A DNA stretch of 46,204 bases from contig SGPL01000251.1 in the NCBI GenBank assembly GCA_004802705.1, forward strand, positions 1 through 46,204, written 5' to 3'. The notes beneath the pieces were generated by a model. It had not been told where the DNA came from. It worked only from the letters and a program-made list of their open reading frames with translations, and searched no databases. This stretch comes from Bondarzewia mesenterica. Lineage: Eukaryota > Basidiomycota > Agaricomycetes > Russulales > Bondarzewiaceae. A program made the position numbers and the translations under genes. Below, in pieces: positions 31,879 through 44,200 of the stretch. The first letter of the stretch is position 1. Each line of letters opens with the position of its first letter.

Positions 31879-33089
31879 GGTGGAGATGACGGTGGTGGAG
31901 GGGTGGTGGAGAGAGGGTTAAAAGGCAGAAACTCGGCAAGTTCAAATACCGGACGACTTTATCATGCACATATGCAGGTATGAAAGAGGTCTTCTGACCT
32001 TCCACTTCGCGAAAACAGTAGGTATGCATGCTCCCGAATTGGGATTGGTGAGGGTTGGGAACGGGATCGGTGCCCGATCTGGTATGTCGGCAGTAGAACC
32101 CTGCCGTTTCGGGATCCGAAGGTCCGCTGCCCTGCGGGGCCCCGCTGTAGCATAAGACTAGTCCATACAAGTACAACAGGCACACGCGTGTGCATCCTAG
32201 GATAGGTCAGCGGTCGACATGAAGAAGCAAGTTAATCAGTCGGCCAAGATGATGGATATGATCACAATCCAAAGCTACAGCGCCTGATCACAAGTCCCAT
32301 GAGTCATGGCATCATCAAGAAGTGGTCATCTCCGGTGGCCACGTAGTAGTGATAAAGGTAAGAGGAAAAGATGTCTGTTGGCAAGGTCCAGATGCTGGTG
32401 GGTGCAGGACTTGGAAGCTAAGAAGCGAACAATAATTATGCATTATGGATTGTAGAAGGCATTCCGAGCCGCGGGTCAACGAAAGCTGGGACGCAGCAGG
32501 ACCAGAACCACTAGTCCTATATTGCGAAAGTGCCGGTGCGGGTGTCAAACGATGCAACACTGGCAGTGCGATATCGCGAAGTTTGATAAGAAGAAGCCCT
32601 TCAAACGGTCCAATTGGTCGACGTGAAAAAAAGGGTATTCATGTAGTAAGGAGCCCAGGCGTCAGGAAGATGTGGAACCATAGAACCATTGATTTAATCA
32701 TCCATGCAGAGCTGGGTTGCACAGTAATTACACCGTTTCTGAAAATTCGAATGTCAGCATGGAGAGGAGTCCAGGGAGGACCGGGACTTACCGGGACCCT
32801 GAAGCGATAATAGGTCACTATCACAAGATCAGCTGATCTGTGACAGACGCGCCACATGCGGTGTGTGGCTGCGACCGGCCAACCGTCTGCCTGAAATCTC
32901 TCTCATCTGGGCTCTATCTCTATCGAGCACTTTAGAGGTCTACAGGATATTTCATTGCTTTCAGCGAATTATTTTAGCATTGTGAAGCCAATCGTGCCCA
33001 GCCGACTTCAGTGACAGGACTCAGTCGCATCCAAGGCAATCATTCGCGTCGATTTCTCTTCCTGCGCAGTCCCTGTCAAGCTTATACTT
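31879..33089. promoter_or_regulatory. Divergent intergenic region, membrane protein and ORC5
   Basis: About 1.2 kb separates two divergent start codons. Short frames (31763-32185 minus, 32445-32810 plus) look like chance. A CGCGTCGA sequence just before ORC5 (near 33047-33054) resembles G1/S (MBF-type) sites, a weak hint of cell-cycle control. Confidence 0.4.
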
Positions 33090-35051
33090 ATGGCTAGCTA
33101 TTGCAACCATCTAGAAGACCTTACTCGTGATCTGTCTGGAAAGTTCCCGGGAAATGATGTTTTCATTTCCCAGTTGACCACGTTGATCACGACCTACCCG
33201 CCTCTTTTCATCTACATACACGATCCCAACACCGCTCGTATCACTGCATCACTGGTTGAAGATACCCTCCAAGCCGTATCTGCATTCGATCCTTCCAATT
33301 TTGCCCCTGAGGACCATGCGCCTCAGGTCGCGTTTGCTCAGGTCAATGCCATCAACTGTTTCACTCCTCGCCTGTTCTATGACACTGCACTAAACAGTCT
33401 CGCACGATGGCGTCCACAATGGGAACAGGGATGTGAGAACTGGGTAGGCGAGGGCGAAGTGCTGCGGTATAATGACACCTTTGATGCGTTCATGCATGGG
33501 CTGCGAGCGTTGGAGCTGGAGCTCTCGGAAACAGAGGATGAGTTGCCATCAAATCATGGACGGAGAAGTAAGGGAAAGGGAAAGGCAAAAGAGAAAGTCG
33601 TAAACGAGGATGTGAGGATGGTGTTGGTGGTGGAAAAGGCGGAGAGACTGAAATTCTCGTTTCCAGAACTAATAATTCCTCTGACACGCCTTGCAGAATT
33701 GGTGAGTCGTTCTTCTGCATAGATCGTCTAACATGCTCAGCCACTCTCAGTCGCAAGTTGATATCACAACTATTTTCATATCTGAGGTCCCCTGGGAAGA
33801 TATAAAGCCCTCTCTAGGAGCATCGCTGGACCCCTACAGGATGGTCATTTCACCTCCTACCAAACAAGGTCCGTTTATGCCTTGATTCATGCTCCGCCTT
33901 CCTCAACTTTCCTCAGCGACGATCGAGATTTTGAATTCCTACTTCCCCTCCGTGTCCATTTCTAATACCGATCCGCATGCGCACCACCCATCCCTTGCCC
34001 CCCTCTACTCCTTCTTTGTCTCCGCCCTGTACAGCATCTGCTCTCCATTCACCAACGACCCGCACGAATTAGCCTACATCGCAGCCGCACGCTGGCCAGG
34101 CTTTGTCCAACCGGTTATCGACGCGCACGCTCTCGAGCTCGAAGCCCTCCGCGAAGACGATCCGGATGCTGAATTGCCACTGACGCCCCCTGCAGAAGAT
34201 GCCCGATTGCGCTTGCTTCGCTATTTTACTCCCTCTTTCACTCTGGCGCTCGAAGCGCTGTATCCGCGCCTCACGAATGCCACAGATTGGGCGAGAGCGA
34301 ATTCGTTGGAGCCGGGTACAATGGACCCGACGAAGTCTGTCCCGTCCAGTCCTCGCAAGGATAAGGGAAAGGCGCGAGATGTAGGAGACCAGGATACTGA
34401 GTCCGATGCGGACCCTATCGCACGCGTGCTGCCCCGGATGTCGAAGTTCATCCTCGTCGCGGCATTCCTCGCTTCGACAAACCCGTCGAAGACAGATTTG
34501 AGGATGTTCGGGAGGGGCGTGGACGAGAAGCGGAGACGCAGGAAAGGAGGTGGGGGACGGAGGACTGCGGGGAAGAGCAGCCAGGCAAAGGTATGATGCT
34601 CTAGATTTGCGACAGAGAATCTCTGTCACGTGTGATGATTTGATCCTACCAGGTACCCCAACGGCTTCTGGGACCTATAGCCTTCCCTCTAGACCGCCTC
34701 CTTGCCATCCTCGCCGTCCTGCTTGAAGAATACGATTTTGAAGAACGACTGCCGGCGCCAGAGTTCGAATTGCCCGGCGAAGAGACGGAAATGGAGCTTG
34801 GAAGAGTTCACCTGTATGGAGCGGTGGGATTTGTCGTCAAAATTTTTATGCGTACCGCATCTAAACTGTGCTTCTGCAATTCAATCCAGGTCGTCGAACT
34901 CTCTACGATGAGTCTTCTACACCGCACATCGCCACCAGAAAAATTCGACGGGCCGGCGACGTTCAGATGTGGTATTTCTTACGAGGTGGCGCTGGCGCTG
35001 GCGAGAGACCTTCAAGTCCCGCTGCTCGATCTGATGTGGGACTCGAATTGA
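33090..35051 (+). CDS. ORC5: Origin recognition complex subunit 5
   Basis: Five exons, 33090-33701, 33751-33868, 33917-34590, 34653-34823 and 34890-35051, give 578 residues. The C-terminal half carries the best family signature: MSKFILVAAFLAS, then R-FGRG, a run of basic residues (EKRRRRKGGGGRR), and FPLDRLLAILAVLLEEY, followed by a winged-helix-like end. ORC5 is part of the six-subunit complex that marks replication origins and loads MCM helicase. In the N-terminal AAA+ part the ATP-binding loop is not recognisable: FIYIHDPNTARIT stands where the family has a GxxGxGKT loop, and VLVVEKAERL where Walker B is expected. The protein is somewhat longer than yeast ORC5 because of low-complexity inserts. 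Same strand as profilin, 585 bp upstream of it. Confidence 0.88.
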
Positions 35052-35636
35052 CGCGCCAATTTTGACTGACGGCGCGAGCTTGAGAAGGGAAAGGCTTTGA
35101 CAATCACGAAAATCTTTTATCTGGCTCACCGTCCACAGTGCCGTTACGCATGAGAGCGTCAATGTTTTTCCATCTACTATCTTGGAGATGCTGCTTCATC
35201 GACAACAAGGGATGATGCAGATGCGTAAGATTGATTCTTTGTATCATAACAGTAACTCAAGTTCTCTAGTAAATAATTAGAATCGGGCTTATCAGACACA
35301 ATCACGTGCCGTATGCAGATGATGCCGATCTTCAAGATCGTCAGAGGAGCAAGGAAAGAAATTCGGGCATTGGTTCCCTCCTACGGCAGCGCAGAAGAGA
35401 CAAAGTTACGGAGAGAAATTAAAGTGATTTAGTACCGATTTTTCTATCTTAGAGGGAGAATATGAAAGGCCAATGAGACTTGTAAATAAGCCGCCTAGTT
35501 CTATATCAGATGGCGATCTCCGATGCGGTACAGTCTCAGTTTAGTGACCTTCCTGCCATCACCTTGCACCTCTTCACTCTCTTGCACCATCTCCACACCG
35601 TCTGCACCTCTGCACTTTCTCTTGACTATCTAAACA
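35052..35636 (+). promoter_or_regulatory. ORC5-profilin spacer with profilin promoter
   Basis: Holds the ORC5 3' flank and the profilin promoter. A strongly C/T-rich run of about 75 bp (35548-35625) sits directly before the profilin ATG, typical of highly expressed fungal genes. No gene seen. Confidence 0.55.
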
Positions 35637-36280
35637 ATGTCCTGGCAAGGTAGCTATGAACCTCTTCCCCAACGTTCCGAAGAATGGATTCTGACTGATG
35701 CGAATTTCCGTGATGTTATCCCGGTGGCTGACTGTAGCGTATGTCGACTCTAACCTCGTTGGAAGCGGCAAGGTCACAAAGGCGGCAATCCTTGGACAAC
35801 AAGGAGGCGTTTGGGCATCCACTGCAGGGTACAACGTTCGTTTTTTTTTCTGCTTTTTTTTTTTTTACTACAGTAAATGTTAACCGGAGTCATGGATGGT
35901 GCACGCGATGTCTCCCGATAGCTGTCCGCGGAGGAGCAGAAGGCTGTCCTTGCAGCATTTACCGAACCCCAGTCAGGCGCTAGCCAACGGTTTCAGGCGT
36001 AGGGGGGCAAAAGTTCTTCACGCTGCAGGCGAACGAACGTAGTGTGTACGGGAAGAAACAGGTGCGCTTTTCTCGCTCGTGAAAACCAATCTATCTCCCG
36101 CCGTCTCACTCTTGAGCTCTCCCTTGCCATATCATTTATATCGTACAGGCCGATGGTGCTCTCCTCGTCAAGACGAAGCAAGGTGTCCTCGTGGCAGAGT
36201 ATGCGGCTCCTATCCAGGCTCCCGAAGCCACGATTGTCGTAGAGGGCCTCGCTGATTATTTGATCGGAGTCGGCTACTAG
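35637..36280 (+). CDS. PFY1: Profilin, one apparent frame break
   Basis: Four exons, 35637-35649, 35738-35835, 35922-36061 and 36149-36280, encode 127 residues, the normal profilin length, if one missing base is supplied near 35999-36002. The start reads MSWQ (13-nt first exon) then AYVDSNLVGSGKVTKAAI, diagnostic of profilin. Next come GGVWAST, LSAEEQKAVLAAF, GGQKFFTLQANE, RSVYGKKQADGALLV and the C-terminal LADYLIGVGY. Profilin binds actin monomers and poly-proline and feeds actin to formins. Between RFQA and GGQKFF the reading frame slips by one; as written, a TAG follows the Ala codon. An extra G (GCGGTAGGG) would read A-V-G-G. The second intron has a gttcgt donor and a T-rich tract. Confidence 0.87.
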
Positions 36281-36669
36281 CCATCTCTTGTGTTTGCTCT
36301 GCGGTAGAACTGGGTAGATGGGGCAGTGTACGTATCAGGGAAGATCTGCAATTGTATTAAATGCCGTTCAGTCATATGATCAACTACATCTTGGAAAGGA
36401 CTCAAGTTGACAATTCATGACGTCGATCATCACAACATTTCGTCGTGAGCGCATACGGAATGAGTATCATACAACACGGAGGTTGGAGAATAATCCCTTT
36501 TACATGCATCATATATGATGGAGCAATAAGATAATGACTGAAAATCCGTAAGAGAAGAGTTATCTGGTCTCTTTCATATGTATGAACGATCTTCCTGAGT
36601 TAGACTTCGGCGATAGAACGAAGCAGTGGGATTCACTCACAAAAATCCAGAGCGGAACAATGCACGCCC
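36281..36669. other. Convergent 3' spacer
   Basis: Lies between the stop codons of profilin (+) and the coiled-coil gene (-). It presumably holds both 3' untranslated regions. Nothing else was recognised. Confidence 0.6.
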
Positions 36670-38156
36670 TCAATCCACCATCATATCCGTCAACTGCGAC
36701 AAATTCACGAACGCCTCCAGCAATGCTGGAACAACGAATGGTTCCTTGCATTCCCTCTCGATATCGTTCATTAGCTGCGCATGTCTCGTCTGCTCTTGCT
36801 TGAGTTGAGACTCTGCCCCGCGCCGAGAGAAAATCTCAGCCTCAATGGATTTATAAGCCTCGCGGAGCTGACTTGCACTTTCCGAGAGGCGTCTTTCCAC
36901 CGAGGCAAGGGCAGCTGAAGTACGATGAGAGGGATCTGAAATGGAGGAATCGAGGAGACGACGTACCCATGATATCTGACTGAGATTCGGACGAACCCAT
37001 GCGAGTCAATCGTTCCAACACAGTCGCCTGGGTCGCACGCAATCTCTCCAGCTCTCCCCTGAGATTCGCATCCGCAACACCGACGGAAAGAGACCCCATC
37101 TCCGTTGGTTCAGACTTGACCGTCGGACCCGTCGGCCGCGTCCTCAACTCACTCAGTAATGACCTCTCCCTCGCCTCTGCCATTCGACATCTCTCTTCTA
37201 ATTCGTGCGAATCTTTTACCGCCCTCTCTCGCGCCGCCCTCTCTTCCGCGAGTCTCGTCTTGCTTAGCTCTAATTCGAGACGCAAGCTTGCTACAAGATC
37301 AGTTTGTGCGGAAGTGGGGGGAGGAGGAATTGGTGGTAGATTGTGAGTTATATCTGGCGATGCGGGTGGAGTCGTGTGAGAGGACGAGGGTAATCGAATG
37401 CTGTCGACACTCGGCTTCGCAGGTAACGTGTGCGTTAATACATGATTCTTTGTAGTGCTCGGGCCGGACACAGCCTGTGAAGCACTCTGACTGGCACTCA
37501 ACGTCGTTGACGTCGAAGCGATGCGAGCAGCAAGAGGTACCATTGTATTCCTCGAAACTAAGAGTTCGTGACTGATCTTGCGCATTTTAAGTCGGGCGCT
37601 GTCAGAAATTATCTTTGGTGCGTTGAGTGAGTGCTCATAGCTAGCACGGTCACAGCCGAGTTTGGCAAAATCAGACAGAGTGCATCAGATACAAAAGAGT
37701 TATTATAACGCACAGTGACATTGTTGATCTGCGCCGACATTCCAATGTTAGTACTTGCTTCATGACACCGGTTCGGGATTGTCAATCAAAGGAAGAGACC
37801 CTCACATAGAGCATGCTGCCAACTTATCTGGGGTCACCATGTCAAACCTGCTCTGAAACAGTGACAGGAACTGCGACAGGATGGTTGGATCGGAGGGAGG
37901 GGAGAGCTGAAGCATTAAAAAGAGAACGTACGATGGGGTGCTCGGTATCCCAAAACAACTCCAACGTTCCTGGAGTGCCCGCATTCGCTTTGAACACATT
38001 CTGCGACTTTGGCTGCTGGCTAGTCAAACCAAGCGCCTTGAAGTCATCTCGAAGAAAAGATAAAACTGATGCGGAGGGTCTCGTTTCGCCCTGGTCAATG
38101 AGTGAGGCTTTCCAGCCGGGCTTGTATTGCACTTTTAGGGCAACCGCATTAACCAT
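36670..38156 (-). CDS. Coiled-coil protein of unknown function
   Basis: Five exons, 38156-37932, 37870-37806, 37728-37714, 37598-36967 and 36914-36670, join in frame to 393 residues. The first ~75 residues (MVNAVALKVQYKPGW, then LELFWDTEHPI) look folded. A Ser/Thr/Pro-rich stretch follows, then a long heptad-rich helix from about residue 210 to 370 (LRLELELSKTRLAEERAARE; ERRLSESASQLREAYKSIEA), ending in FVNLSQLTDMMVD. I do not recognise the family. Exon 3 is only 15 nt but keeps phase on both sides, so it is less certain. The upstream region has GGCGCGAAG near 38330, an E2F/SBF-like sequence about 170 bp before the ATG, which could mean G1/S expression. Confidence 0.65.
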
Positions 38157-39021
38157 GATGAAGGCCAGAGAATATCAACAAAAAAGAATGCGAGACGATA
38201 GTGACACTGTAAATCATCCGGAGTTGGTGGTTAGTTATTATAAAACACAGAAACGACTACTTTGACTGTGTGTTGGTCAGCTGAGGATGGAAAGGACATG
38301 CCGCCGCCGCCGCCTTTTACGCACTGCGTGGCGCGAAGTTCCGGTTTTCGGGTGTTGACGCCTCAAAAAATGATAGAAATTTGCCCCGTCCCGTAGAGTA
38401 CCGTGCAGTTGCAAACCCTTTGAGCGGTTGTCCCACCCGCTCAAAGGTTTAATGCATAAGTAATAATATTAATATTAATGATTGAAGGGACCAGTATGGT
38501 CGACACCGAAAGACTCTGTTTGTTTGGCAGCCTGACTATAGAGCACAAACAAAGCAGGCCATTGGTAGATTAGTGCCGCATGATGCACTGCAAGCGGTCT
38601 CAGTCAAGTTCATTTCCCAAAATTGTAAGTAAGAATCATCAGCTTCGTCTGACATGACTGTCTAACCAAGTTTTCCAGATTTTTTGGATTTTTGCAGGTT
38701 GCAATGTGTTGTGGTCAAGGTCAGCGAGAGACATAGAGACCGTCGGTCGAGTGGTATGTATTGAACTCACCGGGGATCTCTGCTTCGTCCCAGGATTATC
38801 CCCGCCCTTTCTGCAAATCGCCACAGAATTTGATGCTTTAAATACTCATCATTGTCGGTCCATCGATCCCCCCGAGGGCCTCGTCGTTGACGGTCCTTAT
38901 ATTTACGAGTTTCCCGTGGCGATGCGATCTCCGAGGTATCATGTAAAGGCGTGTGTAAAAGGTAACGCAGTAAAACAGCTCGATTTTTCTTCCGAAGCCA
39001 TGCGCGACGTCCCCGAGTTGT
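38157..39021. other. Intergenic region upstream of the coiled-coil gene
   Basis: Includes a CCG trinucleotide run (38301-38314), a G1/S-like site (near 38330) and an AT-rich ATT-repeat tract (38464-38480). A plus-strand frame at 38706-39023 runs into the decayed dehydrogenase but has no recognised domain. Confidence 0.45.
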
Positions 39022-40344
39022 GATTGATCACTGGTACGTCTCTAGGTTCCACTATGCTCATTGCTAATTACCACAAAAGATCTCGCGTGGCCGGCATTGA
39101 CCTCGCCCTCTTACTGTCCTCATCCCATCTTCATCTTACGGGCGTTTCTTCCGGACCAGGTCTTGCTTTTGCCAAACATATTGTTGCGTGGGTGACCGTG
39201 TCATCGCTTCCGTCTAGAAGCCTCCAAAATTGTCTGGTGTCTTGTCCGATGCTGAAACAACATACGCGAATGTGCTGGATATCACTGAGCTGCTTGCGCA
39301 AATCAAGAATAAAATCAATTCTGCGGTGCATTTTTTGGGTCAGATTAGATATACTAGTGAGAAATACTGGATTGGGCCTTCTAGATATCATTGAAGACTC
39401 AAGAGGACGGGTAAGTTCGCCAATGCGTTTTCTATGCGGCACTGGGAGGAGCTAATTGCTCAACGTTGTATTTATGTCCGCTCAATCACAAATAACTTCA
39501 CATAGATCTGATGACATGTTGCGAATCTCTTTGGCGTAATGAACATCACTCATGCTGTCACTACCGTACATGCAGGAGCAGAGGAATGGAATTATTGTCT
39601 ACATCGGCAGCCATAGTGCGTGGCGTAATGGGTGTGCCGTGAGTATTTTTCCCATGAACAGCAACCTGACACCGTCATGGGTTGCTACACCTCTCATCAA
39701 ATGCTAATTCTGAAACATATTGCGTTTTCAGGGAATTGGTGGGTCCATATAACTGTTGATTTATTAAGGTGTGCAGCTGACCGACTGACGATTTGCAGGT
39801 CTCTATGCAGCCTCCAAAGCAGCCATTCACTGTACATACACTCTCATTTCCTATCCAAGATCTTGAGTGCCCTTCACTGCATTGTCACTTCTTGTTCCTT
39901 TCTCTTAATCAAATTTTTGCTCCTGCAGCCTACGAAGAAACCTTGTCTGCTGAATCAAAAAAATTTCAAAATTTGTGTGTTCATGGTAGCCCCAGGATCC
40001 TTCAAGATACCGGGCCTCTATCCTCCCATCATTGTTGGTACTCCTATTTCCAACTGGGATACCGCAAGAGAAGAAATGCAGTACATTCACAAAAATGTTG
40101 TTCTCAGGCCGGGCCAAGGAGATCCCATGAGGGGGATGGACGTCGTCAAAAGCGAAGGACGGGTCAAATTGGTCAGAGGCCAAGATGAGAGTGGCCGCTG
40201 TAGTTTTCCTGGGCGAGGATGTTATGAGCGATGTAAAGGCTAGGATTGAGAGAATCTCTAAGTTGATAGACACTTGGGAAGATGTTGGGTCAAATTTTGA
40301 CTTTTTGGACGAAGATGGTGAAGCGGGGCGATACACTCGTATGT
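39022..40344 (+). pseudogene. Decayed short-chain dehydrogenase
   Basis: Pieces of a classical short-chain dehydrogenase lie in order but in shifting frames. They are LITGTSLG (39022-39046), GLAFAKHIVAW, a GDRVIASV piece in another frame followed by TAG at 39214-39216, and a segment reading LSGVLSDAETTYANVLDITELLA. Then ILVRNTGLGLLDIIEDS follows (the usual NNAG motif degraded to RNTG), LFGVMNITHAV, IIVYIGSHSAWRNG, YAASKAAIHC with the catalytic Tyr and Lys retained (near 39804), a PGSFKIPG piece, and a C-terminal helix ending SKLIDTWEDVGSNFDF. At least three frame changes and a stop are not explained by introns. This is a different subfamily from the intact dehydrogenase at 28.9 kb. It adjoins the transposon, so decay may follow invasion. 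Confidence 0.72.
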
Positions 40345-41292
40345 CATCGATAAAGATAAATATGGTGTATGTCTTGTGTATGTCAGTACTCTGTCAAGTC
40401 ACAAGTGAGTCTTGAATACAAAAGGTCGATTTTAATACTGGTTTCAGCCGCCAGAGTCTGAACTTGCCGGTCGGCTGGGGTGGTTTGGACCTGTTGAGAC
40501 TGTGATCGGAGTTTCAAACTTCGCTACGGTCCAAGAAAACTCGAAGCATCCCTTTGCCAAAAATCCATCTTCTCGAGTCTCGAACTGCCTGCTGCAACAA
40601 TCACATATTTAGACATTTGAGAGTGCGGTCAATCTCTTTGAAAAAAATTCTGCGATTGAATCATGTCTGTCTCCTGCCCGAATCTCCTTTGCTCCTGATG
40701 ACCTGATGACTGACTGCGATTCTTGATTTCTGATGAGTTGATTTGGTGCTGATGGTACGGCAACGAAAATTTAGATACGAGCTGTGGTTGGTACGCGACT
40801 GCAAGAAACTGTTGAGGAAGCAGGGTCCGAGAACTTGAGTTGTCAAACCACTGGTTGGGTGCGTTTCGATTTTTCGCCTCCTTCGCAGCCTGTGCCATCT
40901 TCACGACCTGTCCCTTTCAGTGACTTCTTTGGAGGAGGGGACGTTTCTGTAGGTTTCTGTATTTTCAAAAGCATCACCGAACGTAATGCAGTTGGGCCTA
41001 CGCTTGTTCATGTCCCTGCGTGTATTTCTCATGTCAATTCTAAGCTCCATCTATAGATAGCGTGCGGCTCTCGATATCAGTGCATCAGGAAAACTACAAA
41101 AAAACTTTTCATACTTATTGAGCTTTTTTGGCTCTTTCTTCCTTTCGAGACAGCCAGGAACTTAAATTTCTCCAGAAGTATGAGCAAGTGTAATCAAACT
41201 TGCTACAAGTCTGTAAACTTTCCGAAAAGCTTGATGCAAAACTTCAAGTTCTAAAAGTACGAGCAAGTGAACAGCAGCCCAGCAAGGAGACA
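40345..41292. other. Transposon flank, no gene supported
   Basis: Open frames at 40784-41056 (+) and 40629-40904 (-) have no recognised similarity. A 14-bp near-repeat (agtatgagcaagtg / agtacgagcaagtg) occurs near 41176 and 41257. It may include the transposon end, but I could not match terminal inverted repeats by eye. Confidence 0.35.
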
Positions 41293-44200
41293 TCAAAAAG
41301 CAATTTTATGAGCATTAGGGTCCGAATACTTGTTTACATAGAAAGCTGCAAATGCCGACAGGGAGTAAGTGTGTAGGAAATCACGAGGCAAGAAACTATC
41401 GCCATACACCCCGATTAAGTGTGCCCCACGCATGATGCAATCTAAATGAATAACAGAAACAACACGCTCCCCCCGGTAATCAGTGTCTGGCTGTACCATC
41501 CACATGCCTGTTTGATCACAAGGCTCGTCACCAACTGGTACAAACCATTGTACCAGCGCGCAAGGATAAACAACATGACAATAAGTAAAAGAAAAGAAAA
41601 GAAGCACTTGAGCAGCGTGCAAGCCTCGCATACCATGCAATGTAGCGTCTTTTTCTGCAAAGATGCAGTCGCGGCGCGGCGGCCCTTTCCACCACGATGG
41701 AAGCGATCGTATACACTGTTGATGCATTCCGCCGACACCAGCAAGATCGCTTGGTGAGTAGAATATGGCCTGAGCAGAGTGAACGACGGCGATGCAGCCA
41801 TTAAACATGGGGCACTCGGTAATGTCAATGTCAGATGCTGGAAGTGGAGTGTCTGGGTAAAGTTGATCAAATAAGAAGCACCGGATAAGACCAGGCAACT
41901 CGGGGTACTCGAGATAAGTCGCCAACGCATGCACATGCTTGGGATATCCACGCGCTGGAATGAAATATAAGTGGGACGAAAGCCGAGGCAAACGACACAA
42001 TGCCTACCTTTTGTTTTCACGAGTGTTACCGTCGCTTGCACGCGCGGGCCATCGAGGGCGTCTTGATCAGCATCAGCGAGGTAATGAGGGGGAGGAGGAA
42101 TGGGCACTGGGATCTCGTATGTCTGTATGTCCGAGGGCAAACAGGGGCTGTTGAGCATACCGCGCACGTCGAAGTCCCCACGGCAGGCTGCAAGCTTGTC
42201 CAGGCGCTGGTTTGTGACAAGCATCTGACCTAAGGCATTAAAATGACTAGAACGGCACCATGGCTCCTTGATAGCCTTGATGTGCTTAGATTCTGTGATA
42301 GATGAGCAGAGCCCGTTAGGGGCACCAAAATCTTCAATCAGGCCACGATAATGAGATAGCGAGTGTTGGCGGGGAAGGGAAAATCCGTTCAGGCGAACGC
42401 CGGTTTGTTGAAAGATTACGCGGCTGGCATGGAAGCGGGCGAGCATGTCGTCAATAGCGTCGAGGGTGGCCTCATTGATGACAGCATGGCGGACTAAATA
42501 GCAGAACTCCATGAATGCGCTCATTGCGCGCACCATCTCAGGGGGTACGTGACCGACAATTGCCGGAAGATATACCTGTGGTATTTTCGTGAGTTGAAAT
42601 GAAAGCTACGAAAGAGGTGCAGGAACACATACCTTCATCAACACCTTCAAGTCATCCCCAGTCCACTGCTTGAATCCGCGTCCTTCAGGAAAATGTCGTA
42701 GGCCAGGGAATGAGGGAACGGCGGCAATACTGTATCGTAAACATTGTATATCAGAAATCGTACATAAAATGAGAAAATGGAGCTTACGTCGATCAATATC
42801 GGCCATGATGGCAGCTGCGTCGGCAGCGCTATGCACAACGGCCAGATACTGGCCCACCCATGCTACGAGGTGGTCTTTAAATGTCCCTTTGATCACTTGG
42901 TGAAGGATGTCGAACGTGATGAGTTGATGAATGTCAGCGCGAGGGAAATTGGCCGTAAATGGCTGTAGGAAAAGGAAGATTAGTGCGTTTTTAGAGGACA
43001 GCTGCGCAGTCACCAACATACCAGAACATTATCTATTATCCCATACTCGTTCCATAAAACCTTCGTGTCGTGCGTCTGCATAAGGAGACGTGTGTGCCCA
43101 TGCGATCGAGCAACTCCACCGCCGTCGAGATTGTCAGAATGAGCGTCGCACCTGTAAAAAGCCAAGTCAGATGCCATCAACACCAGATAAGTAGTAGAAA
43201 CATACCTAGGACACCAACCAGAGACAATACACGCGAGCATCACTTGCTTCAGGTAGTCAGCAATATATGGCCCCAAACTGTATATAACACGCCGTCGATG
43301 CCCATCGGGGCAGAGCACAATCTCTGGAGTCATCATCCCAGGATGCAGGGATCCAAAAATGGTGGTAAGAGAGGTGTGGCAGAGTTGTCGTCTGAATTTG
43401 CGAAAGGTAGCATCGTTGGTGTACTGCCTGTCAGCTGTAGGTAATAAATGAGCATGCTAACCTCACTATAGGACAAGTGGGATGTACTCACTCTTTGGGA
43501 TAGCGAGGAATCCGACGAGTGATACAGCACCTCAGTGCGCACGGCGAACGCTGTTGTGAACATTACCGTTAGAGACATATAATGGATAATATTCATTCTG
43601 TCCTGTTGCCACGGATACCGTCGTCTTGTCTGAGCCAACAATCACGGGCACAAACATAGCACCATGCGTCATGTCATCCTTTGCGATCTCATCCTACCAA
43701 GGACTCGTTAGTGGGCATTGAATGACCTGCACATTGAAGCAGGTACGTACTGATTGCTGCCATGCCCAATTGCCCATCATATAGCCAGTCCATTCTCGCT
43801 GCCCATCATCATCGAAGACTTTAACTGCTGCGTAGTCGATGCTGCCTTTGTAGTCAGGGTTGCCAAGCTGATTGTGAAGAAGGACACGTGGATCTCGAAA
43901 CCACACATTATAATTACCAAGCATCCATGGAGGAGCCTCGCCATTTGGAAAAATACCGGTGTAGCGTACTGTAAATGACTGCCATGGAACCTCACCAAAT
44001 TTAATGGAGTCGATGGTGCTATAGAGGTCAGTGTGCGATGCGAACGGTGGCTCTTCACTCGGGTTTTGCGAGGCTGCCCACAGGCCAAGAAGTGTGTTGA
44101 TTCTCACCGCAGGCATCTGGTCTTAACGAAAGAGAAAGTCGGCCAGCTCAAATTGTGGCCGATCGTGGAATGGGGTCCAGGAGGTCGGGTCTGCCGCGCC

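Noticed and set aside
31763..32185. Minus-strand frame of 140 codons upstream of the membrane protein
   Set aside because: It is an out-of-frame shadow overlapping the first exon of the membrane protein.
32445..32810. Plus-strand frame of 121 codons in the ORC5 promoter region
   Set aside because: Low-quality composition, no domain, no splice partner.
41118..41290. Possible terminal inverted repeat of the transposon
   Set aside because: Only short near-repeats (about 14 bp) in direct orientation were seen; no matching inverted copy was found on the other side by eye.
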